Source: Ctenosaura bakeri
Taxonomy: Eukaryota; Chordata; Lepidosauria; Squamata; Iguanidae
Direction: 5' to 3'
Assembly (NCBI GenBank): GCA_948474755.1
Contig: CAOLHI010002566.1
Coordinates: forward strand, 310,001-374,000
Length of the DNA stretch: 64,000 nucleotides
A program made the translations under genes and the position numbers. Every line of letters begins with the position of its first letter. The stretch's first letter is position 1. The notes beneath the pieces were generated by a model that was not told where the DNA came from, ran no database searches, and was given only the letters and a program-made list of their open reading frames with translations. Below are positions 11,576 through 24,000 of this stretch, one piece after another.

Positions 11576-11833
11576 CTCCTCACCCTTTTTTAATTCTAAA
11601 TTTTTAACATTTAAACGTATTTCCTTATTCAGTTCTAACTTCCCCCCACAATCACCTATTTATTTCTTGTATTAGTTCCTTCCAAAATCTTTATACTTTA
11701 TTGCAGTCCCACCACATATGAATATAAGTTCCTTTTCTCCCCCAAAGGTTGTACCAATGTAAGTTTTTGTTTATAGATGCCTCTTGGTGCTGACAGAAGT
11801 TGTCTTCCCTCTCTCTTCTTTTGGCTGGTGCAG

Positions 11834-12051
11834 GTGGAGATGCCATGGTGGGTGCCAAGCCTGGCCCAATCCAAATTGTGCTTGTGCACAAAGACGAACA
11901 CTCCTTTGAGCTGGACGAGAAGGCGCTGAGCCGTGTCCTGCTCCAGGATGCAATCCGAGACCTTGATGTGGTGGTGGTGTCGGTGGCCGGTGCCTTCCGG
12001 AAGGGCAAATCTTTCCTCCTGGACTTCCTGCTGCGTTACCTTTACACCCAG
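11834..12051 (+). CDS. ATL3: ATL3 exon 2 (N-terminus and P-loop)
   Basis: The acceptor is TGGTGCAG and the donor is CCCAG|GTAAG. From the ATG at 11845 the exon encodes 69 residues. These include the N-terminal strand [17 protein letters not shown] and the P-loop GAFRKGKSF of atlastins. The exon begins at codon position 2 and ends in phase 0. Confidence 0.92.
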
Positions 12052-15000
12052 GTAAGACGGCCATTATTCAGGAATAATATTGCTTCAAAGCAGGAATATT
12101 ACTTTAATGGGTCTAGGGGAGATCTATGATCCCTATTTTGGGACGTGCTATAGCTGGCATTCCTGACAAAAACGTGGCATTTCTTCTGCCCCAAAGTGAG
12201 GAATGATTGGCTATTTACATTTGGATTTTCAAAAAATAGGAAATATCTTTTACTTCAGAGCAGCCATGAGTAAATTGCAGTCTATGGGCTACATCTTGGT
12301 TCCAAACCCCACTGTTACGGGCTTTGAAGCTCTCCACCAGTCCCACAAACCCCCATCCCTATGAGAATAGACTTAGGGAGGTGGGGATGTTTACTCTGCA
12401 GAAGAGAAGGTTAAGAGGGGACATGAGAGCCATGTTTAAATATTTGAAGGGATGTCATGTTGAGGAGGGAGGGGGCTTGTTCTCTACTGCTCTAGAGACC
12501 AGGACAAGGAGCAATGGATTCAAGCTGCAGGAAAGGAGATTCCACATGAACCCCAGGAAGAACTTCCTGACGGTCAGAGCTATCTGGTAGTGGAAGATGC
12601 TGCCTCCATGGAGTATGGTGGAGTCTCCTTCTTTGGAGGTTTTTAAGCAGAGGCTGGATGGCCATCTGTCGGGAGTGCTTTGAGGGTGTTCCTGCATGGC
12701 AGGGGGTTGGACTGGATGGTCCCTGGGGTCTCTTCCAACTCTACATTTCTATGATTCTATCCCTCAATTTTTTAAAAAAAGTTATACAATTTTGGGGGTC
12801 AAGAAACCACCCAGAAAGCTCCCCCATGCATGGAAACACAGAAATACCCTTGCAAGCACCTCCGAACCACGTTCTGCTTCCACATACCTCTGTTTTCCTC
12901 TGCAGGCCCTCACAAAATGGTGAGGAGAAGTGATGCAATGTCACTTTTTACTGCCATTTTGAGAGGGCCTGCAGAGGAAAATGGAGACCTTCTGGCTTGT
13001 TGTGTGCCCTGTGGGAGGGGGAATGTGAGGGGGAAATTGGCCATGTCTCGTCCTGCCACCGTTGCCCACTCCAGCTTGAGAGAGGGATCGTTGCTTATGG
13101 AATCTCCCAGAAGTGCAATTCTCCATGATTGAAATATGTGCATGTGTGTGTTTGTGGCAGTGGTATTTGAAGTCAAGGGGCCTCAAGAATAGGTGGGCAT
13201 GTTCCTCACACTGGCTGCAAAGGGATCTGCTGCTCCAAAGCCTAGGACCCGGAGCAGTGGATTCAACCCACAGGAAAAGAGATTCTACCTAAACCTCAGG
13301 ACAAACTTCCTGATGGTCAGAGCATTTTGACAATGGAATCTGCTGCCTCCATGGAGTGTGGTGGAGTTTCCTTCTTTGGAGGTTTTTAAGCAGAGGCTGG
13401 ATGGCCATCTGTCAAAGGGAGTGCTTTGATATGGGTTCCTGCATGGCAGAAGGGGGTTGAATTCCATAGCCATTGAGGTCTCCTCCAACTCTATGATTCT
13501 ATGAATTTCTGCATTTTTTAAAAAATTCAGGACCACCACAGTGGGGCTTTCCTTCCTCACTACATCATATGAATTTCTGTCATCTTGAGAGCACCTTTCT
13601 AACTGGAAAATTGGTGCTATTTCGCTCAGTGGTCATGATGTCCCATGATGTAGAAAGCAGCTTACTCATGCATTCTTTCCCCCTGTTCTGTAGAAAGAAG
13701 GAGGAAGCACCGATTGGCTGGGCAGCAAGGATGAACCCTTGACGGGCTTCTCCTGGCGGGGTGGCTCTGACCCTGATACTACCGGCATCCAGATCTGGAG
13801 CGAAGTGTTCATTGTGGAAAAACCGAGCGGAAAGAAGGTAAAGAGAGTGGCGGCGTGTGTGGCGGATTTTTGGAATGTAGAACTTTCTGTAAGGATATAG
13901 AAGGGCGGCACATGGGGGAACCACACTTTGGCCTTCGTGGTCTCACTTCTTCACCCGTCTCACAGGTGGCGGTTGTGCTGATGGACACTCAGGGAGCCTT
14001 CGATAGTCAGTCGACAGTCAAGGACTGCGCCACCATCTTTGCTCTCAGCACCATGACGAGTTCTGTTCAGGTGGGTTCCCCGTGATGGTGTAGTGTGGCT
14101 TTATTAGTGAAATGTGAAATAGCGATCCTGCGTGAATTGCACTGGATAGACTTCTCTTTATCTGTAGGAGGGGAAGTTGATTCTAAGTCACAAAAACTAG
14201 AAATGCAGTTGAGCCTCCACATGTGCCAGTTTCCCATTAATATGTTTGCTCTGGGAATCTCTAGGTCCTCCAGCACAATTCTGTGGTCAACTTCAGCTGG
14301 AAATTGACCACAGAGTCATTTTGGAGGACCTAGAGATTCCAAAGAAGTGTTCTCTCCGGAAAAAAAAATCCAGAAATCTAACAAAAGAAATCCAGAATCT
14401 ATGTTTTGTTCAGAGTGATTTCCACTCCACTTTCTTTTTAGGATTCCCCTGTGTGCAGTTTTACTCCTCTTCCCAATAAAGACTATGAGAGAGAAAAAAT
14501 AGCATTCATGAGTTTTATTTATATTTGCTGTTTTTCCACTTTCGCAGGAGATCCTGCTTGCCTAACCCCTGCAAAAGTGGAAGGCTGGCTGTAATCACAT
14601 TTCTAGAGTCCCTTTTAAATTCTTTACTAATGTGGGTGGTCTTTATATATCACTTGGGAGGGAATTCTGTAACCATGGGCCACGGAGAAGGTACTTTCCC
14701 TATGTGACATTGTCACTGAGGCTAGGCAGAAAGCTTCAACTAGGGTACAAGAAGGTTTGTGTGTTTGTGGAAAGGGGGTCTTTCATTTAGGTTTTATAAG
14801 ATAGAGGGCCCCCAGTGCTTGTAAGCGGAAGATCTGATGCAACTGTTTCATCTTTTTCCCCCTCGCTTTTTTAAAATTATGAAAGAAAAAAGATGGAAGC
14901 AATAGTGGGAGAATATAGAAGGATTATACATGGAAGTTGAGAGTATTGGGATTCCCTTGTAAAGTTCCATGAATTGGGCAGGGCCCAAGCACTATAAAAA

Positions 15001-18000
15001 TGTTATCTGGTGGTATCTTTATTCAGAATCATATCCTGTCCCATCCTGAAAGATGGGACATGGAGTAAAAACCGAAAATAAGGAAAACAAAATGCAGTTT
15101 CATTACAGTCAGTGAAATATTCCCTTCACTGTTTTTAGATCCAGCTTTAAGCCCCAGCTAACCTAAAGGAAGGCTTCGGCCAGGACAAATCAGTTCACAT
15201 TTAACCTTCCAGAAAATCTCTTTCCTGCAACATGTTAATGTGGTAGCCTGGCTGGAATTTGGCACTGTGAGTAGCTCTCATGCTTGTTTCTTTTTCCTTC
15301 CAGATATACAACCTGTCCCAGAACATCCAAGAAGATGATCTTCAGCAGCTCCAGGTGACTATGCACGGAACGGTATTGCGTGTGGTTTGCAATGCAAGGC
15401 CCTGCCTAGAGCATGGAAGGGTCATGGTTGATAATCAGGCTGTGTCTGTTCTGTCAACTTGTTGTAGTAGGTGCAGAACTTCATTTCTGAATGGTGGTGG
15501 TGTTGAAAATCTGGCACTGCTGATCTTATTGGACTGCAGCTCCCAACAGCCTTTGCTAGAGAGGAGAGCTGCATTCCAACAATATCTGGAGGGCTACAGG
15601 TTTCTCACCCTTGCTAGGCAGCATGAATCTAACCTAAAACCTGACCTAATGTGGATCGTAGCAGGGATATTGTGTCCTACCTTGGAGAACAACAGAAAGA
15701 GATGTACCAGGTTCAGAGAAAGACAGCACTCCTGTTTATTTTAATAATGGTATACAATCATGACAGGTAGATCGACTCAACAGGGGAAGCCATGGCTCTG
15801 AATGTTCAAGACCTGAGCAGGGCTTTTAATAAAAGCGCTCCTTAGAGATCTTGCATTCATAGAGTAATGCAGTGATGTCTTTAAGTCTTTTACTCCAAGC
15901 CTCAAGTCAGTTTTCAAGTCTCAATCATCAAATCTCAGGTCAAGTCTCAAGTCCTTGCAAAATACTTTATCAAGTCACATCTGAAATCAAGTCTAAGTGT
16001 GGGGAGACAACTTTATACCCCAACCTATATTCTGGAATTTCTGGACAGAGTTGAATAAAGTCAGCTTTAACAATTCAAGTAGAGTCAGCTCTCCACACTT
16101 GGGTGTTAGTGACCTGCACTTCGGAAGTGGGGAATAGGATCCTTCTTAATCCCTGTTGCCAAAGCTGGAGGCTTTTGTTTCAGTGGACATACAAGGGTCT
16201 GCAGCTTCAGAAGTGGAGAATAGGATCCTTCTTATTTCTCATTACTGAAGACTCAAAAGCTTGAGAAGGAAGGACACGTTTGCTGCTCCCCTCTGAGAAA
16301 TGCACCCTGCACTCTGAGGCCAAGTCTTGTCTTCTGCTCTTAGGAAAAGTTTTAGAAGGCTCCTCTGATATGCAGTGGGGAGAGGCTGCTGAGCAGACCT
16401 CAAGCCCACCTCAAGCCCATTGCCTAACCCATTTGCTGTTCCCCTCCAAGAAGTGCACCCATGCTTTGAACTTGAGATAGATCCTAATGTGACCAGTAGG
16501 CAAAAACGGGATGGAAGTGTTGTTCAAAGTTGTAAGGTTTCTGGATGAACATGCTATGTTACTGAACCAAGGGCAGCAAGTCGGTCACTCAAAATATACA
16601 AGTCACGAGTGCATCATTTATTGCCAAGTTGAGTCCAAGTTGAGTCATTGAAGTAACTTGGATCCAATTTGAGTCAGAGCCAGTTAACTTGAGTCTATAT
16701 CACCGGTGTGATGGCATGTAATAATGACAACAGAGTATATGGTATTTTAGCAAGTGCAGCTCCCCTTGCTTCCTGCATCGTGAACGGCAGCATCTTCTGT
16801 TTATTTGCTAAAGCCCTTGGTTTGAATAGGCTTGCAAACTCGGCTCGCAGGCCTGTGCTGTTGCTAATCCTTGTGTATCCGAGCAGGATGTAACGGTGAG
16901 CTGTGGTTTTTTTGAGGAGTTGGAAATCAGAGGAAATGGAAGTTCGTGAGGTGGGGAGGAGAAAAAGATAGGTTTATGAGCTTTAGAGTTCATTTGCATG
17001 GGGCCTGACCACAACTGGGTGTTACTTCTGAACCATTCCAGCGTCTCCCTTTGGTCTGCATAATAGCAGTATTTTTCCTCGTCCGTATGTTTTCTATAAA
17101 TTCAAGGTATGATTTTGTCTTTGCCAGTAAAATCCTGCAATGCAGTTGTATGCTTATGGAATGGCATATTTATGTTGACACATTTTATCCGTTAATGATA
17201 GGAAAAATAATAACAGCATTAAATGCCACTGCTAATAATAATGATAATAGTGAATCAATACTGCTGCTAATAAACAGTGATGACAGAGTATATCATATGG
17301 TCACTACAAATTCATAACTGGGGCATTTCTGAATCCTGCTCAGCATAGACTTTCCAGCGGGGGCTGTTATCATTAAAATGGGAAAACCTGTTTAGGGATG
17401 TAGGGGAACCAGGTATCCAAACCTTCTTATTTCCTTGTTATTATTTTTCCTTACCATTCTTTCCATCTCCAATTTTTGGAGGTTGGCCTTGACAAACTCA
17501 GCTTACTATCACTCCCTTGACCTTAACAACATTTTTAAAACATTATTTTTGTAGCTATTCACTGAGTATGGACGCTTGGCCATGGATGAGATATTCCTCA
17601 AGCCATTCCAGGTATGCCTTTAAAAGCTTGTAGGGGCTGCACTGGAGACTAAACATATTTCATGTCTCTGACCATTTACTTGGACTTGTAAAATTGGATG
17701 GATTGATGGGAAGTCTGATGAATGGGATGAATTGATAGGATTTTTGATGAATCGAGGGGAAATCTGGTGAATTGGATGAGTCAATGGGAATTTTGATGAA
17801 CTGGTTAAACTGATGGCAATTTTGACGAATTGGGTGAATTGATGGGAAGTTTGAGAGGGTTGTGGGTTAGTGGCTGGGGCATTTATTCTTAGCCTTTGGC
17901 TGTCTAACTGTTTTGTAGGAGTTCTGGGAACTGAACCCAATGTCAGCCTTGCTGGCTAGAATTTGTAGCAGATGAGATCCCAGAAATTCTAGACTGCAAG

Positions 18001-21000
18001 GAAAGATAAGACTAGAAGGTGAAACTTTGAGTGGGGAAACCAGGTTCAAATCCTTGCTCAGCTATAAAGCTCATCTTGCCCTTCTCCTGGTGGCCATCAG
18101 ATATACTGAGCAACTTCCATCCTCCCCAGTCAGCTGAGTCTGAGATGTTATTTATTTATTCATTTTTGTCCTTCCTTTCTCATAATAGGGGACCAAAAGT
18201 GGCTTGAAACATAGGTGAAAACAAAATACGGCTAAAACAGTTTGTAATACAGAGGTTAAAGAGTCATCCCATTTAATTTAAAACTGTTTAGAAGCATTTA
18301 AAACAAAATAAGATTAAACATACCGCACCCCCATTAAAAGCACTTGACTGCCAAAGACTTACCAGTACCTAAATAAAAAATGGTTTTCTCATGGGCATCA
18401 GGCTCCACTGCCATTTTAGGTACATAAAAAAATGACTCTCATAACCTGAACACTGGGACTAGAGAGAACAATTATGTAAGGTGCTGAGAAAGTTGGTAGA
18501 AAATGTCCCCCTCCTCTGTTTAAAAATACCAGATCAGATAAAACGGACGGACAGAAGATGAGAGATAATGGATGAAGGAAAGTGTTTAGTTTGCACAGTG
18601 CAGAGCTAGCTTTTAGAAACCCCAGCCTTGGGATACTGTAATAGGATATAGCAAAGGTGCAGAGTTTGGGAAGGTAACTTTTTGAGGGGTTACATCTCTT
18701 AGAATCATCCGCTAGCATGGCCACTGGCTCACTGAGGATTTTTGTAACCTTTTTTGGCCTTGGTAAAAGTTATTGGCTTTAAATGAAATGCCAAATGATG
18801 GGCTATGAAGTGCCAAATCATTGGCTATGATATCTAAATTGAGCTGTTATGTACAGAATTGGTCTGTCAGGAAGTCCTATTTGCTGGCTAGATGGAGCAA
18901 CAGAGGAGAAGAGTTGTGGTCTTTGTGCCTTGCGTGTGGCAATAGCCGGCTAACCACAGTTGGAAGCGGGTTACTTGGTTCCCTGTGATCTGATTCAGCA
19001 GGGGTTTTTGTTGTTGTTGTTGTTGCTCTTGCCTGATGGCCTCCTGTCTTCTGTGCAGACTCTGATGTTCTTGGTCCGGGACTGGAGCTTCCCCTACGAG
19101 TATCCGTACGGTCTGAACGGAGGCATGAAGTTTCTGGACAAACGGTTGGAGGTAAGGTGCAGTTACCTAGTTGGAAGTCTGGCAGGCGAACAGATTTTAT
19201 GGGCTGGAGAGAAACTAGATTGTGGAAAGCAGCCTATTGCATTGGTTAGAAACCAGAATTTTACAACAAGCACAACTCTCTTCAAGGGGAGTACCGTGGT
19301 TTAGAGACAGAGGAGATGTGCTTGCATGAAGAAGCTTGAAGTTTCAATTTCAACTAAGAGGATCAGCTGACAGGTGATTAGAGATGCCAAAGATGTGAAA
19401 GCTGGGGAGGAGGAGGAGAGTGGAAAAATTCAGAAAAATATGGAGTTTTTCTACCCCTTTCCCTGGGATTTTTGTTTTGTTTTGTTCCTGTTTTCTTTGC
19501 TTTTCTTTGCCTAAGACTCTGGAGGGCAACAGCAGATCAAGATTAGACAGTATTGTACTAGAGACAAGAAATTGTCTGACCTGGTGCAAAGCAGCTTTCC
19601 TTGTTCCTAAGTAAGAGAATCTGGTGGCATTTTAAAAGAATAACAGATTTACCTTGAGGTGCATTTTTTGTGGGTTGGATGTGCAAAGGATAACAGTTTG
19701 TGCCTCTGCCGAAATGGATTCTAGTTAGCAAAAGCTTATGATCCAATAAATCTTTTATGTATATGTCTTTATACTCTTATCTGTTTTGACCTCTCTGTTC
19801 CATTGGAACAAGAAATCTTGCTCAGCCGGTGGTGCCTTCATACTTCCAAGCATATATTTTCAGTCATGAGGGTTAGAGACTCTGTGTCCCCCTTGAAAGC
19901 TAAGATTCTTAGGAGTATAAATTATCTCCCCACTACCCGAGTATATGCTGGCTTTGGGAAAAAAAACTTGCATAGGATCACGGAATAGAAACAGCGATGT
20001 TTGTATTGTTTTGCTGATATTGCCCACAGTTGGAAGTTGTCCTATTATTTTTTGTCTTATTTTAAAGTATTGATGATTTTGCTCTGCTACGCCATCAGGT
20101 AAAATCTCATCAGCACGAAGAGATCCAAAATGTCCGGAAACACATCCATTCTTGCTTCACCAAGGTCAACTGTTTTCTCCTGCCGCACCCAGGCCTCAAG
20201 GTGGCCACCAGCCCAAATTTTGACGGACGCCTAGAGGGTAAGGAAAATAACCTTTGGGCAGAGTATCTCCGGCTGGGTGATGTTCCTTTGTTAAAAATTA
20301 TATATACGGCTCCTGTTTTTAAATAGCGGTGTTATTTTGGCTATAACTCTAGATGGTGTTTTATCTTCGCTTTGTATCATGTTGATTTTTTTTATAGGCT
20401 GCCTTGTTTATTTTACAGCATGTATATATCAGTAACAATAAACATGTGGAAGGGTGAAGAGCTGTATAGATCTTTGAAGCAGTTTCCTTGGACTTTGAGA
20501 CATCTACTTCAGTCTTTCACTTGGCCCTGAAGGTTTAACCAACCATTGGCCATATGTGTTGTATGTGCTTCTCTGTGTCTCTCAAGAAAACACATGCATA
20601 ATTTCCATGGTGTTTATTGGAACACAAGAGGCTAGTTAGCAACTGTTGCTGGAGTTAATATCCTGCATCACCCACTTGGTTATGTAGTAAAACACAAAAA
20701 TCCATTATCATCTGTGCATGACACCCATTGGCAGTTCTTCCAGGTTCACGCTCCCCTCCCAACTTCTAGGTTGTTTTCTTTTGTTGAAACAGCCTTCTCT
20801 ATCAGTTTGATCTTTAGAATTTCCTGCCTGGGCTTTGATATTCTAACTCCATCTCCTACCATCTCCTACAGGACAATCCTTGTAAATCACCCACTGATTG
20901 CTATCATTCGAACACAACAACCAATGTTCTTTACCTAAGCTGGTTAAATGCTGTTCACTGCACCAGCCATTAAACAATACTGACCATTTGATCACACCTT

Positions 21001-24000
21001 GAGTCTCTAAGAACTCATTTATATACTCACCGTTCCCTATAATACTCAACATATTCCCCGCTATTCCACAGACAACCACGTGGCATGGAGAGATAACAAC
21101 ATGACAGTATGTTTCCAGTCATAGTTTTGTAATCATAAGAACCAGATCAATGGCTTCCAAACTTTGGGCTTCCAGATCTTTTGGACATCAAGTACCAGAA
21201 GCGCCAGCCAGCTTGGCCAACTGTCAGGAATTATGGGAACTGAAGTCCAAAATGCTTGGACGGCCAGAGTTTGGGAACCACTGAACTAGATGGTTGACTG
21301 TTAAAAAAAAGAAACTCATTGACATCTTCATTGTTGATGTTTATGACCTAATTCCGATTGCTAATCCTGACTGGAATAGTGTTGGAATAGTAAATCGACA
21401 CTTATCTGAATTCTGTTCATTCAATGATTGCAATAATTAATTGGCTTGAGGTCCATTCCCAGTGGTGATTTCCCTGTGGAATTGCAGAATGGTGTTAAAT
21501 GGTGTTTTACCAACCGTCACGCATTGGGAGTAGTTTGCCTGTACTCTCTCCCATCCTTCCATGTTTGCTTTCTGCACAGACATTGCAGATGAATTCAAAG
21601 ATCAGCTGAAGCAGTTGATCCCGTTCGTGCTGGATCCAGGCCAGCTCTTGGAGAAGGAGATCAATGGTTCCAAAGTGACCTGCCGAGGCTTGCTGGAGTA
21701 CTTCAGGGTATGCCTCCCCCCTTCTTCCTGTCCAACAACTTCTGGAGAGTCACCTCATCTCCATCCTTGTTTAAATCAATAAACTGGTTGTCACCAGACA
21801 CCACTAACCAGTAGCTTTACCTCCCTCCAGGCTTACATCAAGATCTACCAGGGTGAAGACCTACCCCATCCCAAGTCCATGTTATTGGTGAGCTTTGCTT
21901 GGGCTAGGAAGAGCTAAAACCATGGGACTGTTGGTGGTTCCCGTCCCCATCTTCCTAAAAGAAATTGCATATTGTTCCTCTCCATTTTTCCACCTGGTTC
22001 AGTTGCTTTGCCCAAAAGGAGGAAGATACGCTAATACTAAACAGATCTTTAGTATTAGCCCTAATATCATCCTGCCCTTTTCCTAAGGAGACCGTTGTAC
22101 CCTTACAGCAACCTTCTTAGGTGAATTAGGGTGAAATATAGTCACACAGCAAGCTTTCTTGGCAGAGGTGGGATTTGAACCCAACCCTCATCCCAGGGCC
22201 CTAGCTTAACCTTTTCCCTACATCTGTCCAGCTATTTGTAACTACACCTTTTATCCTCCCGACCGTTGGCTGGGACAGGAGGGAAATGTAGTCCAGCTGC
22301 ATCTGATGGAAAAGTGGGGAGACTCTGCGTGTACTCCAGTCAGCCCTTCCTATTTGCTTGAGTTAGGGGTGCAGAATCCCCCAAAAAGTGGAAAAATTGC
22401 AAATATCAAAATGTGTGTGTGTGTCTGTGGGAAGCGGGCCAAGGCATGGTGGGGAGAACAGGCACCCAGAGCTCAAACCAGATCAGGGAAAGGGGTTGGT
22501 TGGTGTGGTGGCCCTATACTTCCACTCTCTCGCCCATCTCCTTCCTTGGGGGGTGTGGGGAGGCATCGGGAGGGGTTTGTGGTGCTGAGAAATCAGGCTG
22601 TAAGCCATCCTTAGCTGACCAGGTAGTGGCTGGTGGAGGAGAAGGAGGACCAGAGACACGTTTTGAAAGTTCTGCGTGGCCTGATCAGAGTAGCTGAGGG
22701 GGAAAGTTCCCCTGAAAAAGAAGTGTCTGTAATAGGGGGACAGGAGTTAGAGAAACTTGCAAATCACCACATCCGTGGAAGTTAAACCTGCAACTCTGGA
22801 GGGCCAGCTGTGCTTTGGTTTCAGTTCAGTTCTGACTTTGGGAGGAGGATATAGCTCTCCGGCGGAGTGCAGAATCGTCACGCAGAGGCTCTTGGGCCAC
22901 TGTGCTAGTGGTGGCACTTTCCCCCAAGGACACACAGGAGTGCAAAGGAAGGCAGAGGAAATTTACCCATTCTGAGCAGCCCGTTTGTCTACTTGAAAGC
23001 TTTCCACACTTTTCGTGTTGGTGACACCCATTTTGGACATGCTCCATTTCGTGACACAGTAATTTGGTTTTACTAGCAAACCAGAAGTTAAACAGCAGGA
23101 AAGGTACCCCCCCGATCCTGGCTCACTACCATTGCCTTCACCAAGGAAAGACCCCAATGAGGGCAGCAACAAGGGAAAGGAAGCCCCCCCAAACTGATTG
23201 TGGCTCACCGCTGTTGCTCTCATTGGGGAAAGACCCCAATGAGGGAGGCAGCAGTGGGAAAGGTGGCCCCCCACCTGACCCTGGCTTGCTGCCTTCGCCC
23301 TTGCCAAAGAAAGACCCCTCGCCAAAGAAAGACCCTAATGAAGGTGGCGGCAGCAGGAAGTGAAGGCCTCCTACTTGATCCTGGCCTTCTGCTGCGGCAG
23401 CGGGAGATGCTCGGCTGGGGGGTCATTCTCAGCCCGGGGAGGCAATACACCTACACACTTCAGGCGACGCACTAATGTGTTGCGACAAACCGTTTGGAAA
23501 GCCTGGTCTAGTGCCTTACTTCTTGCCCAGCTGCTGTGCTTGTGGCCTTTTTCCTTCGGCTTGCCACCACCTATGTCAGCATAGTTTTTCCAGGAAAGTG
23601 CCCCAGCAGGATTCTGGGTGTCCGTTCTGGGTTTGGTTTGTTGGAATTGATCACAGAAGTGGGAAATTAACCTTCAGAAAAAGGTTAGCGTTGACTACTT
23701 GCCTAGTTCTGTTTTTGTCTTTATTTTTTGTGTTGATGTTTCCTTACAGGCCACTGCTGAAGCCAACAACTTGGCTGCTGTTGCTTCAGCCAAGGATCTT
23801 TATTACACCAGCATGGAGAAGGTGAGAGAAAAGATACAAGGAAGGAAGGAGCAGAGATAGAGGGGGACTGAGAGAGAGAATGCACATGTGTGCATAGTAT
23901 GGAGCTGTGACTTCTTTGTGATCTCTGTGCCCCACAGATATGGGATAGGACCTGTCCTTTTTTCACTCCTTATGGAAAGATGTGGGCTGAAACTCCTGTA

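Noticed and set aside
22963..23325. Minus-strand open frame of 120 codons
   Set aside because: It derives from the GC-rich tandem repeat inside a hAT-like element. Listed only as a repeat.
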